Shown piece after piece: positions 10,925 to 19,250 of a DNA stretch of 64,000 nucleotides. Each line of letters opens with the position of its first letter. Position 1 is the first letter of the stretch. The notes beneath the pieces were generated by a model that was not told the DNA's origin, made no database searches, and saw only the letters and a program-made list of their open reading frames with translations. Source of the stretch: Borreliella japonica (lineage in GTDB: Bacteria > Spirochaetota > Spirochaetia > Borreliales > Borreliaceae); contig NZ_FMTE01000003.1 in the NCBI RefSeq assembly GCF_900099615.1, positions 157,164 to 221,163 on the forward strand, in the 5' to 3' direction. Made by a program: the position numbers and the translations under genes.

Positions 10925-10959
10925 AATAAAGAGACATCCATTTGAACATCTCTTGCTAT

Positions 10960-11169
10960 CTATCTATTAGTTTTCTGTTTTAATTTTCTTACTTTTTTTG
11001 CTTGTTTTCTTTTAAAAGCTTTTTCTTTTTTTACACGGATTGTAGATGGTTTTTCATAATATTCTCTTCTTTTCCATTCACGAATAATTGCTTCTTTTTC
11101 AATCATTCTTTTAAAACGTTTCAATGCTTTTTCAAGATTTTCATTTTTGTCCACAATGACTGTTACCAA
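10960..11169 (-). CDS. rpsU: Ribosomal protein bS21
   Basis: A 69-residue, very basic small-subunit protein. The family pattern is clear ([16 protein letters not shown], then REYYEKPS and a Lys/Arg-rich tail). The start is TTG at 11169, fixed by a strong AGGAGGTGA five bases upstream. The gene lies just downstream of an M23 peptidase gene (stop at 11184, inside the leader of rpsU), so it probably belongs to the recJ-M23-rpsU transcript. It converges on ftsK. Confidence 0.96.
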   Translation of the reverse strand: MVTVIVDKNENLEKALKRFKRMIEKEAIIREWKRREYYEKPSTIRVKKEKAFKRKQAKKVRKLKQKTNR

Positions 11170-11183
11170 AAAATCACCTCCTT

Positions 11184-12140
11184 TTACTCTATTCTTTTAA
11201 TATTATTTATTATTTTATTTTTGTCAATAAGCATGCCATTCAAAAGGAAATCTGGGTTTATTGCTATGCCATTAATTCTTACTTCGAAGTGTAAATGAGG
11301 GCCTGTTGAGAGACCCGTATTTCCAGTATGCCCAATATATTCGCCAGCACTAACTATTTTATTCTCACTTGTTCCCAATTTTGAGAGGTGAAGGTAAATT
11401 GTAAATACACCCGGTAAATGCTGTATTATAATGGTATTGCCCGTTAGCTCTCTATTTTGTGCAAATATAACTTTTCCTTTACCAGCAGCAAAAATTGGAG
11501 TATTTTCTCTTTTAAATGGTGCATAATCAATCCCATTGTGCATTGTATAATTTGAAATTTTTTTGTTGCCTTGCATGTAAAGTCTTAAATCTCCGTATTG
11601 GCTTGTTATAATGTATTTATCTTTTATAGGTTTAACTAAGGCATCATAGTGGTATATTGTTGTGTCTCCAATGTTACCAATAATATTCCATAAAAGCAAA
11701 GCTTGTTCTTTTTGTTTTATGGATTTTTTTTGGGTAATAAGCTTGGCTTTTTCTTTATTAAAACTAATTTTTGTTTTTTTGAAGTTAAATTTTTTTATTT
11801 CTATTTCTTTGATATAGCTTTTATTTTCGAATTCTATTTGAATTTCTCTTTTTCCCTCTTTTATCATTGGTGTAATTCCTATAAATGCTATGTAATAAAT
11901 TTTACTTCCTACTGTAAATTTAAACGGAGAAGAACTTACAATCGGATTTTTATTTATGCTTAAAAGTGATAACTTTTTAAAGTTATCATTACTTGCAAAG
12001 TATATGTAATCTCCTTGAAATGCCTCTTTTTTATATAGGACTTTAGGAATAGCATTAGTTATTTCTGAATTTATATTTTTTATTCCCAGAATACAAAATA
12101 TAAGTAAGATTTTTTGTATTCTAAGCATTGAGTTGAGCAC
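11184..12140 (-). CDS. M23 family peptidoglycan endopeptidase, secreted
   Basis: A 318-residue protein with an N-terminal signal peptide (hydrophobic LLIFCILGI), an all-beta middle and a C-terminal LytM/M23 domain. The zinc ligands are intact: H201 and D205 in HNGID, and H282 and H284 in PHLHF. It should act on peptidoglycan peptides in the periplasm. The start is either 12140 or the second Met at 12128. Both overlap the end of recJ, so translation is probably coupled. No LysM or SH3 module is seen, unlike the protein at 1760. Confidence 0.9.
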   Translation of the reverse strand: MLNSMLRIQKILLIFCILGIKNINSEITNAIPKVLYKKEAFQGDYIYFASNDNFKKLSLLSINKNPIVSSSPFKFTVGSKIYYIAFIGITPMIKEGKREIQIEFENKSYIKEIEIKKFNFKKTKISFNKEKAKLITQKKSIKQKEQALLLWNIIGNIGDTTIYHYDALVKPIKDKYIITSQYGDLRLYMQGNKKISNYTMHNGIDYAPFKRENTPIFAAGKGKVIFAQNRELTGNTIIIQHLPGVFTIYLHLSKLGTSENKIVSAGEYIGHTGNTGLSTGPHLHFEVRINGIAINPDFLLNGMLIDKNKIINNIKRIE

Positions 12141-14247
12141 TCTTTTTTATGTCTATGATTTTCAAAATTTTTTCTCTTGGGCAGTAAAAATCTTCATTAA
12201 CTGTAAAAATTATGTCTAAATATTGATCTTCTTTTATATTTAATTCTTCTATTTTTCTTGTCCCGTTAAAAAAGATAGCTTTATAGTAATCATTTTGTGA
12301 TTTAATGCGCATATTTATATGTTTTGAGCTTTGATTTTTATCAATTATTTTTAGTTCTTGAAGGTAAACATTTTCCATCATTAGTATTGGCTCTCTAAAT
12401 TCATAGCCATAAGGTTCAAGTATTTCTATTGTTTTAAAAAGAGAATCTTTTGATAAATTTTTTGGAATAATAGCATCTATTGATATTGATTTATTTTCAT
12501 CAGTAGCTTCATATTTAACTTTTGTAGTTGCATATTCTAATTCTTTAATAAAGTCTTCGAGTAAATTTTCATGCAGTGTAAATCCAGCTGCAGCTTTATG
12601 TCCCCCCGAATTTATTACTAAATGAGAAGGTATTATAGATATTAGTGCTTTTGAATTGATTTTATTGTTTGATCTAATTGATCCTTTAATAATATTATCT
12701 TGCTTTGTTAAAAAAATAGCAACTTTTTGGTAGTAAATAGAAAGTCTAGTTGCAATTCTGGAACTTATTCCTTTTGGAGTATTTTTATCATAGCAAACTA
12801 TGAATTTATCGTTTTTAAAAATAGTATTTTTATTATGCGAATTCCAAGCTTTTTCTTCTTTATATTTTCTCTGTTCATTGATTTCTTTTATTTCTTTAAA
12901 TTTATTTTCTATTTGATTAATGTCGTTAGTTAATAAAAAATTTATTGCAATATCTGCTTTTTCAAGTCTTCCTGTTGAGTTTAGTATTGGTGCAATTTTA
13001 TATGCGATATCCATTGAAGTTATGTTTGGTTTTGTTAATATGTTTGCATCTTTTAATAGATAATTAATAGACATTCTTTCTCTTAGAGCAATTTCTTTAA
13101 GCCCTATTTTTAGAATTATTCTGTTTTCATTAATAATAGGCATATTGTCTGCTATTGTTCCTATTGCTACAAAGCTAAGTCTTTTTAGGCATTTTTGGAG
13201 CAAATTTTTATTAGTTTCAAAAATTACATTGTAAAATATGTAATAAAGCTTGTCTTTAATCTCAACTTCTTTATATTTAAAATATTTAGTTGCTTGGATT
13301 AAATCTTTTAATGTTTTTTTTCTAAAATTTGGGTATTTTTTTATAAAATTTTCACTAATATCAATTGTGTTTATATTTATGCTTCTTCTGAAGTGTTTAT
13401 TTAATAATTGATCTTGATCTTCTTTGTTAAAGACTATTATATATTTGTTTTGTACAAAGTTTTCTAGTTTGTTTGAGTTAATTAAAGGGTCATTTTTATT
13501 ATTTAATATTAGGTATTCTTTTAAAATATAGTTGTTTATTTTGATTGCATGAAGAATTATTTCATTTTTTGTTTGTTCTAAAAATAAAAATACAAGGTTT
13601 TTAGAATAAAGATCTGTGAAGGACATGCTAAGAGCAAGACAAGTCTTAAAACTTACACAGCATCCTGCTATTTCTTTAAATGGATATTTGTCATCTTTTA
13701 GATGGGGATTTATAACTATGCTTCCAGTTTTAAAATCTTCACTTGGAAGATGGTGGTCTGTAATTATTATTTCTATTCCTTTTGAATTTGCATAATTTAT
13801 TTCTTCAATACTAGAGATACCATTATCAACGGTTATTATTAAAGAGATTTTTTTTTCTAAAGCTATGTTGATTAATTCGTTTGAAAGTCCATAAAATTCT
13901 CCATTTGAAGGTATTTTATAACTAACATTAAGTCCAAAATCTTTAAGAGTTTCATACATTATTATTGTTGCTGTGATTCCATCAGCATCTTTGTCTCCAA
14001 AGATTAATATGCTTTCATTCTTTTCAATTGCTTTGTTAATTCTTTTTATAAATTTACCTATATTTTTTAATAAAAATGGGTTGTGTAGTAAATTTACGCT
14101 GTCTTCAAGGAAAAACATGAAATCTTCTTCTTTGATTTCTCGCCTTATAAGCAAAGTTGCTTCAAAAGGATTGATATTGTATTGCTTGGCAATGCGAGTT
14201 AATTCTTGGTCTTGTATATTAGTTTCTTTTTGCTGCCAAATTTTCAT
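12121..14247 (-). CDS. recJ: Single-strand DNA 5'-3' exonuclease RecJ
   Basis: A 708-residue exonuclease of the DHH phosphoesterase family, acting in recombinational and mismatch repair. Motif I is FGDKDADGITA, the DHH motif is ITDHHLPSED, and the DHHA1 domain signature SGGHKAAAGF is present around residue 550. It is longer than E. coli RecJ (577 residues) because of an insert of about 150 residues after the DHH motif, around 210-350. It heads a minus-strand group with an M23 peptidase and rpsU. The 276 bases upstream (14248-14523) contain only AT-rich DNA and the lon promoter. Confidence 0.93.
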   Translation of the reverse strand: MKIWQQKETNIQDQELTRIAKQYNINPFEATLLIRREIKEEDFMFFLEDSVNLLHNPFLLKNIGKFIKRINKAIEKNESILIFGDKDADGITATIIMYETLKDFGLNVSYKIPSNGEFYGLSNELINIALEKKISLIITVDNGISSIEEINYANSKGIEIIITDHHLPSEDFKTGSIVINPHLKDDKYPFKEIAGCCVSFKTCLALSMSFTDLYSKNLVFLFLEQTKNEIILHAIKINNYILKEYLILNNKNDPLINSNKLENFVQNKYIIVFNKEDQDQLLNKHFRRSININTIDISENFIKKYPNFRKKTLKDLIQATKYFKYKEVEIKDKLYYIFYNVIFETNKNLLQKCLKRLSFVAIGTIADNMPIINENRIILKIGLKEIALRERMSINYLLKDANILTKPNITSMDIAYKIAPILNSTGRLEKADIAINFLLTNDINQIENKFKEIKEINEQRKYKEEKAWNSHNKNTIFKNDKFIVCYDKNTPKGISSRIATRLSIYYQKVAIFLTKQDNIIKGSIRSNNKINSKALISIIPSHLVINSGGHKAAAGFTLHENLLEDFIKELEYATTKVKYEATDENKSISIDAIIPKNLSKDSLFKTIEILEPYGYEFREPILMMENVYLQELKIIDKNQSSKHINMRIKSQNDYYKAIFFNGTRKIEELNIKEDQYLDIIFTVNEDFYCPREKILKIIDIKKSAQLNA

Positions 14248-14471
14248 TTATTTCTCTAAAATTCATTTTTCAATCGATTATTCAAGGATTTTTCTTTACC
14301 AATTTCACCAAAGATTAATTAATCTTAAGCAGTAGTCATTTTGCTTATTATTGAATGGCATAGCTTTGGTGTATTGCAATTTTCATCACAATCTAAATTC
14401 ATAATCATAATTTTAACTTTGCAAACTCTCATTTTATCATTCTATAATAAAAAAAAATATTATTAAATAAA

Positions 14472-14500
14472 TTTCCATAAAATATTTGTTTTGTTATAAT
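14472..14500 (+). promoter_or_regulatory. Probable lon promoter
   Basis: TATAAT at 14495-14500, with TTTCCA (4 of 6 matches to the -35 consensus) 17 bases upstream at 14472-14477. TTAGGAG follows at 14505-14511, then the ATG at 14524. I saw no CIRCE-like inverted repeat, so heat-shock control by HrcA is not supported here. Confidence 0.5.
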
Positions 14501-14523
14501 TAGCTTAGGAGATTTTAAATTTT

Positions 14524-16944
14524 ATGGATGAAGTTAAAAAAGCTAAATTAGGAGGCAAAAAGAAAGAAAAAGTCGTAGCTGGGATTTTGCCTCATTCTAA
14601 TAAGCCTGTAAGAGCACCTTTAATAGCGGTTCCTTCCCATCCAGTTTTTCCAGGGATGTTTATTCCAATTGTTATAATCTCTGATTCTGATATGAAAGCA
14701 ATTGATTATGCTATGAAAGGTAATGGAATTATTGCTTTGTTTGTTTTGAATGATAAATTTTTAGAAAAAAACAATAATAATGCTCAACAGAAATTAATTA
14801 TTGATTACAGTAAAGATATTTATTCTGTTGGAGTTACTGGAAAGATAATAAAAAAAATTAATCTTCCAGATGGTGGTTACAATATATTCGTTTCAACTTT
14901 TGATAGGATTAAATTTGTTAAAGTTGTTCTAAGTGATAAATTTCCCATAATTGAGATTGACTATTTGAAGCAAATTCCAGTTAGAAAAGACGATATTCAA
15001 TCAAAGGCAGTTTACAGTAGTATTTTGCTTAGAACTAAAGAGATATTTTCACATAGAAAAATGCCTGAAGTTCAATTAAATATGGTTAATATTGAAGATA
15101 AGGGAAAATTATGTGATATTGTGGCCAGTACTATTTCATCTTCAAAAAATGATCATCAAATAGTTCTTGAAACTTTGAGCGTAAAAGATAGGCTTAAAAA
15201 AGTTTTAGAGCTAATTTATGAAGAGCTTAATTTAATTGAAATTCAAAATAAAATTGCTAAGGGCATTCAAGAGAGATTAGAGAAACAGCAAAAAGAGTTT
15301 TTTTTAAAAGAACAGCTTAAAGCCATTAAAGCTGAACTTGGCGTGGGCGATAAAAAAAACAGCGATTTAGAAAAGCTTAAAACTAAGCTAAAGGCTTTAG
15401 AATTAAAAGGAGAATCTTTAGATGTAGTTGAAAAGGAGTTAGAAAAATTTTCACTTCTTGAGACAAGTTCAGCTGAATATATTGTTATTAGAAATTATCT
15501 TGAACTTATTACTGAGCTTCCTTGGCGAGGTTTGAAAATTAATTTCGATAAATTAGATTTGCAAAAATCCAAAAAAATTTTAGATAAAACTCATTATGGA
15601 ATGATGGAAGTTAAGGATAGAATTATTGAATATATTTCTGTTCTTAAATTAAGAAAGACTCAAAAAGGGGCTATTATTCTTTTGGTGGGACCTCCTGGTG
15701 TGGGAAAAACTTCTGTTGGGGCGGCTATTGCAAAAGTTTTGCGCACCAAGTTTTTTAGATTTTCTGTTGGTGGAATGCGTGATGAATCAGAGATTAAAGG
15801 ACACAGAAGAACTTATGTTGGTGCTTTGCCAGGCAAAATTATTCAAGGTTTAAGAATTACTAAGACAAATTCTCCTGTTTTTTTAATTGACGAGGTGGAT
15901 AAAATTTCTGCTTCAAATTATGGGGATCCTTTTTCGGTTCTTCTTGAAGTTTTAGATCCCGAACAGAATGTTAAATTTAGAGATCATTATCTTGATCTTC
16001 CTTTTGATATTTCGAATGTATTTTTTATTTTAACTGCTAATTCTGTTGAAACCATACCAAGACCTTTGTTAAATAGAATGGAGGTTATTGAAGTTTCCGG
16101 ATATGTTGATAACGAAAAAATAGAGATTGCAAGAAAGTATTTAATCCCTAAAGTTTTAAGTGAAAACGGAGTTGATAAAGATTCTTTAAAATTTCAAAGC
16201 TCAGCTCTTGTTCAAATTGCTCAAGAGTATGCAAGAGATAATGGAGTGAGAAATTTTGAAAAATATTTAAACAAAATTGTGAGAAAGGTTGCAAGAAAGC
16301 TTATTGAGAATACTGAAATTAAATCCTATCAAATTTCTAATGAAAATTTAGAAGAATATGTTGGTGTGCCTGTTTTTAGAAAGGAAAGCATGCTTAATGC
16401 TATGTGTTCGGGGATGGTAATGGGTCTTGCATGGACAAATTATGGGGGTTCAACTTTAATGATTGAGACTGTAAAGACGGAGTCCAAGGTAGGTGGAATT
16501 AAATTGACAGGTAGACTTGGAGATGTTATGAAGGAATCTGCTAATATTGCCTATACTTATGTTAATAGTATCAAAGGAGATCTAAATATTAGCAAATCTT
16601 TTTTTGAAAAAAATATTATTCATTTACATATTCCAGAAGGAGCTACCCCAAAAGATGGGCCTTCTGCAGGAATTACAATAGCTAGTGCTTTTATTTCTCT
16701 TGCTCTTAATAAGGTGGTTCGACCCCATTTGGCTATGACTGGAGAACTTTCTCTTACTGGGAATGTAATGATGATAGGGGGACTTAGAGAAAAAATAATT
16801 GCAGCAAAGCGTAGTGGTGTTGAGCACATTATTGTTCCTCAGGCAAATAGAGTTGATTTAGAAGAGATTCCTATTAACATTAAGAGCGGCATTAATTTTT
16901 ATCTTGTAGATAATATGCGAGAAGTCATTAAATTATTGTTTTAA
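14524..16944 (+). CDS. lon: ATP-dependent protease Lon
   Basis: An 806-residue cytoplasmic AAA+ protease that degrades damaged and regulatory proteins. It has the N-terminal LAN domain, a coiled coil around 230-310, Walker A GPPGVGKT near 389, and Walker B with FLIDEVDKI. The C-terminal protease domain carries the catalytic Ser of DGPSAGIT (about residue 715) and Lys of REKIIAAKR (about 757). Length and architecture match full LonA. The last 12 bases overlap the end of the convergent RND-family gene. Confidence 0.97.
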   Translation: MDEVKKAKLGGKKKEKVVAGILPHSNKPVRAPLIAVPSHPVFPGMFIPIVIISDSDMKAIDYAMKGNGIIALFVLNDKFLEKNNNNAQQKLIIDYSKDIYSVGVTGKIIKKINLPDGGYNIFVSTFDRIKFVKVVLSDKFPIIEIDYLKQIPVRKDDIQSKAVYSSILLRTKEIFSHRKMPEVQLNMVNIEDKGKLCDIVASTISSSKNDHQIVLETLSVKDRLKKVLELIYEELNLIEIQNKIAKGIQERLEKQQKEFFLKEQLKAIKAELGVGDKKNSDLEKLKTKLKALELKGESLDVVEKELEKFSLLETSSAEYIVIRNYLELITELPWRGLKINFDKLDLQKSKKILDKTHYGMMEVKDRIIEYISVLKLRKTQKGAIILLVGPPGVGKTSVGAAIAKVLRTKFFRFSVGGMRDESEIKGHRRTYVGALPGKIIQGLRITKTNSPVFLIDEVDKISASNYGDPFSVLLEVLDPEQNVKFRDHYLDLPFDISNVFFILTANSVETIPRPLLNRMEVIEVSGYVDNEKIEIARKYLIPKVLSENGVDKDSLKFQSSALVQIAQEYARDNGVRNFEKYLNKIVRKVARKLIENTEIKSYQISNENLEEYVGVPVFRKESMLNAMCSGMVMGLAWTNYGGSTLMIETVKTESKVGGIKLTGRLGDVMKESANIAYTYVNSIKGDLNISKSFFEKNIIHLHIPEGATPKDGPSAGITIASAFISLALNKVVRPHLAMTGELSLTGNVMMIGGLREKIIAAKRSGVEHIIVPQANRVDLEEIPINIKSGINFYLVDNMREVIKLLF

Positions 16945-19236
16945 TTTTTTTAAATTGTTATTTAAGGCTAGTTTTACCCTAGGTTTAAATAAATAAATTA
17001 ATAATGGAAGAAGAGTTAGCGATGCAAGAGATGTCGTTAGCATTGTAAAAGCAATTATTGCTCCAAGAGTTGATATTATTTTATAGGCCGAAAATGTTAA
17101 GGTTAAGAACCCTATTCCAACTGAAATAGAATTTGCGAATATTCCATTAAATACGCTAGGTATTGATTCAAGAAGTGCAGTTTTGTATATTTGATTTTTT
17201 TGGTATTTTAAAATGAAAGTATTGAAAAAATGAATTGAATAATCCACTCCAACTCCCATGCTTACAGATGCGATTGTTGCTGTTGCAGGGTTTAAGGTTA
17301 TCCCAAATAATCTCATTACAGCAAAGTTTAAAAATACCGACCATGCTACTGGGATTGCAATAATTATTCCGGTTTTTACAGATTTAAAGAAAAACATAAG
17401 CAATAGTGTTATTGATCCAAGAGTTGTTATTATGTTCATAATCTGCTCTCTTACCATTGTTTTAGCTATTAACACCTTATCATATACCCCCGAGAAATGA
17501 TATTTATTATTTCTCATATGTTCATTAATTGTTTCAATAGCATATTTTTCAAATTTTTTTATTCCTTCGGTTGAATTGTCTTCAATTCTTACTATAATAG
17601 ATATTAATGACCAATCATCATTAATATACATTTTTTTATTGTCTTTAGTCCAATCGCTTCTATCTACTAAATTTATTAGTTTATTTAGTATAGTTTTGTT
17701 TTCAGGCAGTTTATACTCTAGCGGAGATTCTTTTTTAATTTTAAAATTTGTAAATTTTAAAATTCCATTAATAGAGCTCGATTGAGTTTTTGTAGAAAAT
17801 GCATCAAGCTTGTCTGTAATTAAATCTAAGATTTGCATTGCTTTAGCATTTTTAAATTCACCCGGCTTGCCTTCAAGTTCTATTTTAAAAATCGATATAC
17901 CCCCCATTTCTTTTTGCATTAGGTTTAATGTTTTTTTCACACTTGTAGTTTCTTTAAAGTAATCTTTTTCGTCAAAGTTGATTTCGATTTTTAAAAGACC
18001 CACAATAGAAATTCCCAGTATGATGACGACTATTATAGAGGATGTATATTTTCTTTTTAATATAGACTTTGTTATTTGTGTATTTAGCTTGGCAAGTTTT
18101 TCAAGGAATAATATTTTAGGTATTTTATTTTCATTTTGTTTTTCAAGAGATCTTTTTTTTGCAAATGGGATTAATGTTATTATTCCAGGCAAAACGGTTA
18201 ATGAAATTGTCATTGAGATAATTACTCCAATTGACATGAAAATACCCATTGTTTTGTAAGCATTAATCGAAGAGGTTGTAAGAGATAAGAATCCAAATGC
18301 AGTTGTAAGAGATGTGAGCAGTATGGGTGTTTTAAGTTTTTTAATTGTTGTTTTTATTGATTCTTTTGAGAGTTGTTCTTTTTTTATTAATTTAAATATT
18401 CCATTTATTATGTGTACAGCATTAGCGCATCCGATTGAAATGAGTAAAACAATCATTGAAGTTTCTGGCACTGTAATAGGGGATTGTACAAGTCCTTTAA
18501 TTCCAAAAGTCCAAATCAATGATAATAATGCAATAAAAATGGGAATTAATGCGCCAATTAGATTTTTTATAATAAGATAAAGTGAAATTATTACTACAAA
18601 AGTAGCAAGAGGTCCTAGAATTTTGAAGTCTTCAACCATGTAGTTTAAGATTTTTTCTCTTACTATCAAATCTCCTGTAAGATACAACTTTAGATCGTCT
18701 GTTTCATATTTTTTAATTACTTCCTCCATATCATCAAGTTCAGTTTTTAAATTTCTACTGAAGTTGATTTTGTCACTCTCTGATGGGATTATTATGAAGT
18801 ATATTAAATTTTCCGAGTTGCCTAGGAATGTGTTTTTTACAAATGGAGTTGACTTTATTTTATTTTTTATTTCTTCCATATCTTTATCTGTGTAGATTTC
18901 TTTTTTAAATTGTGGAAAATAAGAAAATATGCTTGTAACGGCATTTGGAGATACTTTTAAAATTTTTGTTATTTCATTGATTACACTGTTTATTGTTTCA
19001 AAATTTTTTTTATTGAAAATATTTTTTTTATCTTGAAATATTACTATTGTAGATAAAAGTGAATTACTCTTATCAATGTCTATTAAGCTTTCAGTTTCTT
19101 TAGTCTTGGGTATAAGTTTTAAGATGTTTGCATCGAATTTAAGATTTTTTAAAAAAAATCCTAAAAAAATAGTGATTAATATAAATATTGTGAATATAAT
19201 TCCTTTATATTTAATGATCAGACTTTCAAAGTCCAT
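16933..19236 (-). CDS. RND/MMPL superfamily membrane exporter
   Basis: A 767-residue protein with the RND plan: one N-terminal membrane segment (about 12-30), a periplasmic domain to about 200, five or more membrane segments, a second single segment and periplasmic domain, and a final cluster of segments. Conserved features include GPLATFVVI and, in the second half, ASVSMGVGVDYSIHFFN, typical of MMPL and hopanoid-transporter-like proteins. Such proteins move lipids or hydrophobic compounds using ion gradients. No adaptor or outer-membrane channel gene lies nearby, so the substrate is unknown. It starts 14 bases after leuS and is probably co-transcribed with it. Confidence 0.85.
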   Translation of the reverse strand: MDFESLIIKYKGIIFTIFILITIFLGFFLKNLKFDANILKLIPKTKETESLIDIDKSNSLLSTIVIFQDKKNIFNKKNFETINSVINEITKILKVSPNAVTSIFSYFPQFKKEIYTDKDMEEIKNKIKSTPFVKNTFLGNSENLIYFIIIPSESDKINFSRNLKTELDDMEEVIKKYETDDLKLYLTGDLIVREKILNYMVEDFKILGPLATFVVIISLYLIIKNLIGALIPIFIALLSLIWTFGIKGLVQSPITVPETSMIVLLISIGCANAVHIINGIFKLIKKEQLSKESIKTTIKKLKTPILLTSLTTAFGFLSLTTSSINAYKTMGIFMSIGVIISMTISLTVLPGIITLIPFAKKRSLEKQNENKIPKILFLEKLAKLNTQITKSILKRKYTSSIIVVIILGISIVGLLKIEINFDEKDYFKETTSVKKTLNLMQKEMGGISIFKIELEGKPGEFKNAKAMQILDLITDKLDAFSTKTQSSSINGILKFTNFKIKKESPLEYKLPENKTILNKLINLVDRSDWTKDNKKMYINDDWSLISIIVRIEDNSTEGIKKFEKYAIETINEHMRNNKYHFSGVYDKVLIAKTMVREQIMNIITTLGSITLLLMFFFKSVKTGIIIAIPVAWSVFLNFAVMRLFGITLNPATATIASVSMGVGVDYSIHFFNTFILKYQKNQIYKTALLESIPSVFNGIFANSISVGIGFLTLTFSAYKIISTLGAIIAFTMLTTSLASLTLLPLLIYLFKPRVKLALNNNLKKLKQ

Positions 19237-19250
19237 ATTGTGCCTCTTTT

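Noticed and set aside
10925..10959. Possible terminator between ftsK and rpsU
   Set aside because: Only six bases pair (AAGAGA/TCTCTT) around a 14-base loop, with no T run; too weak to call.
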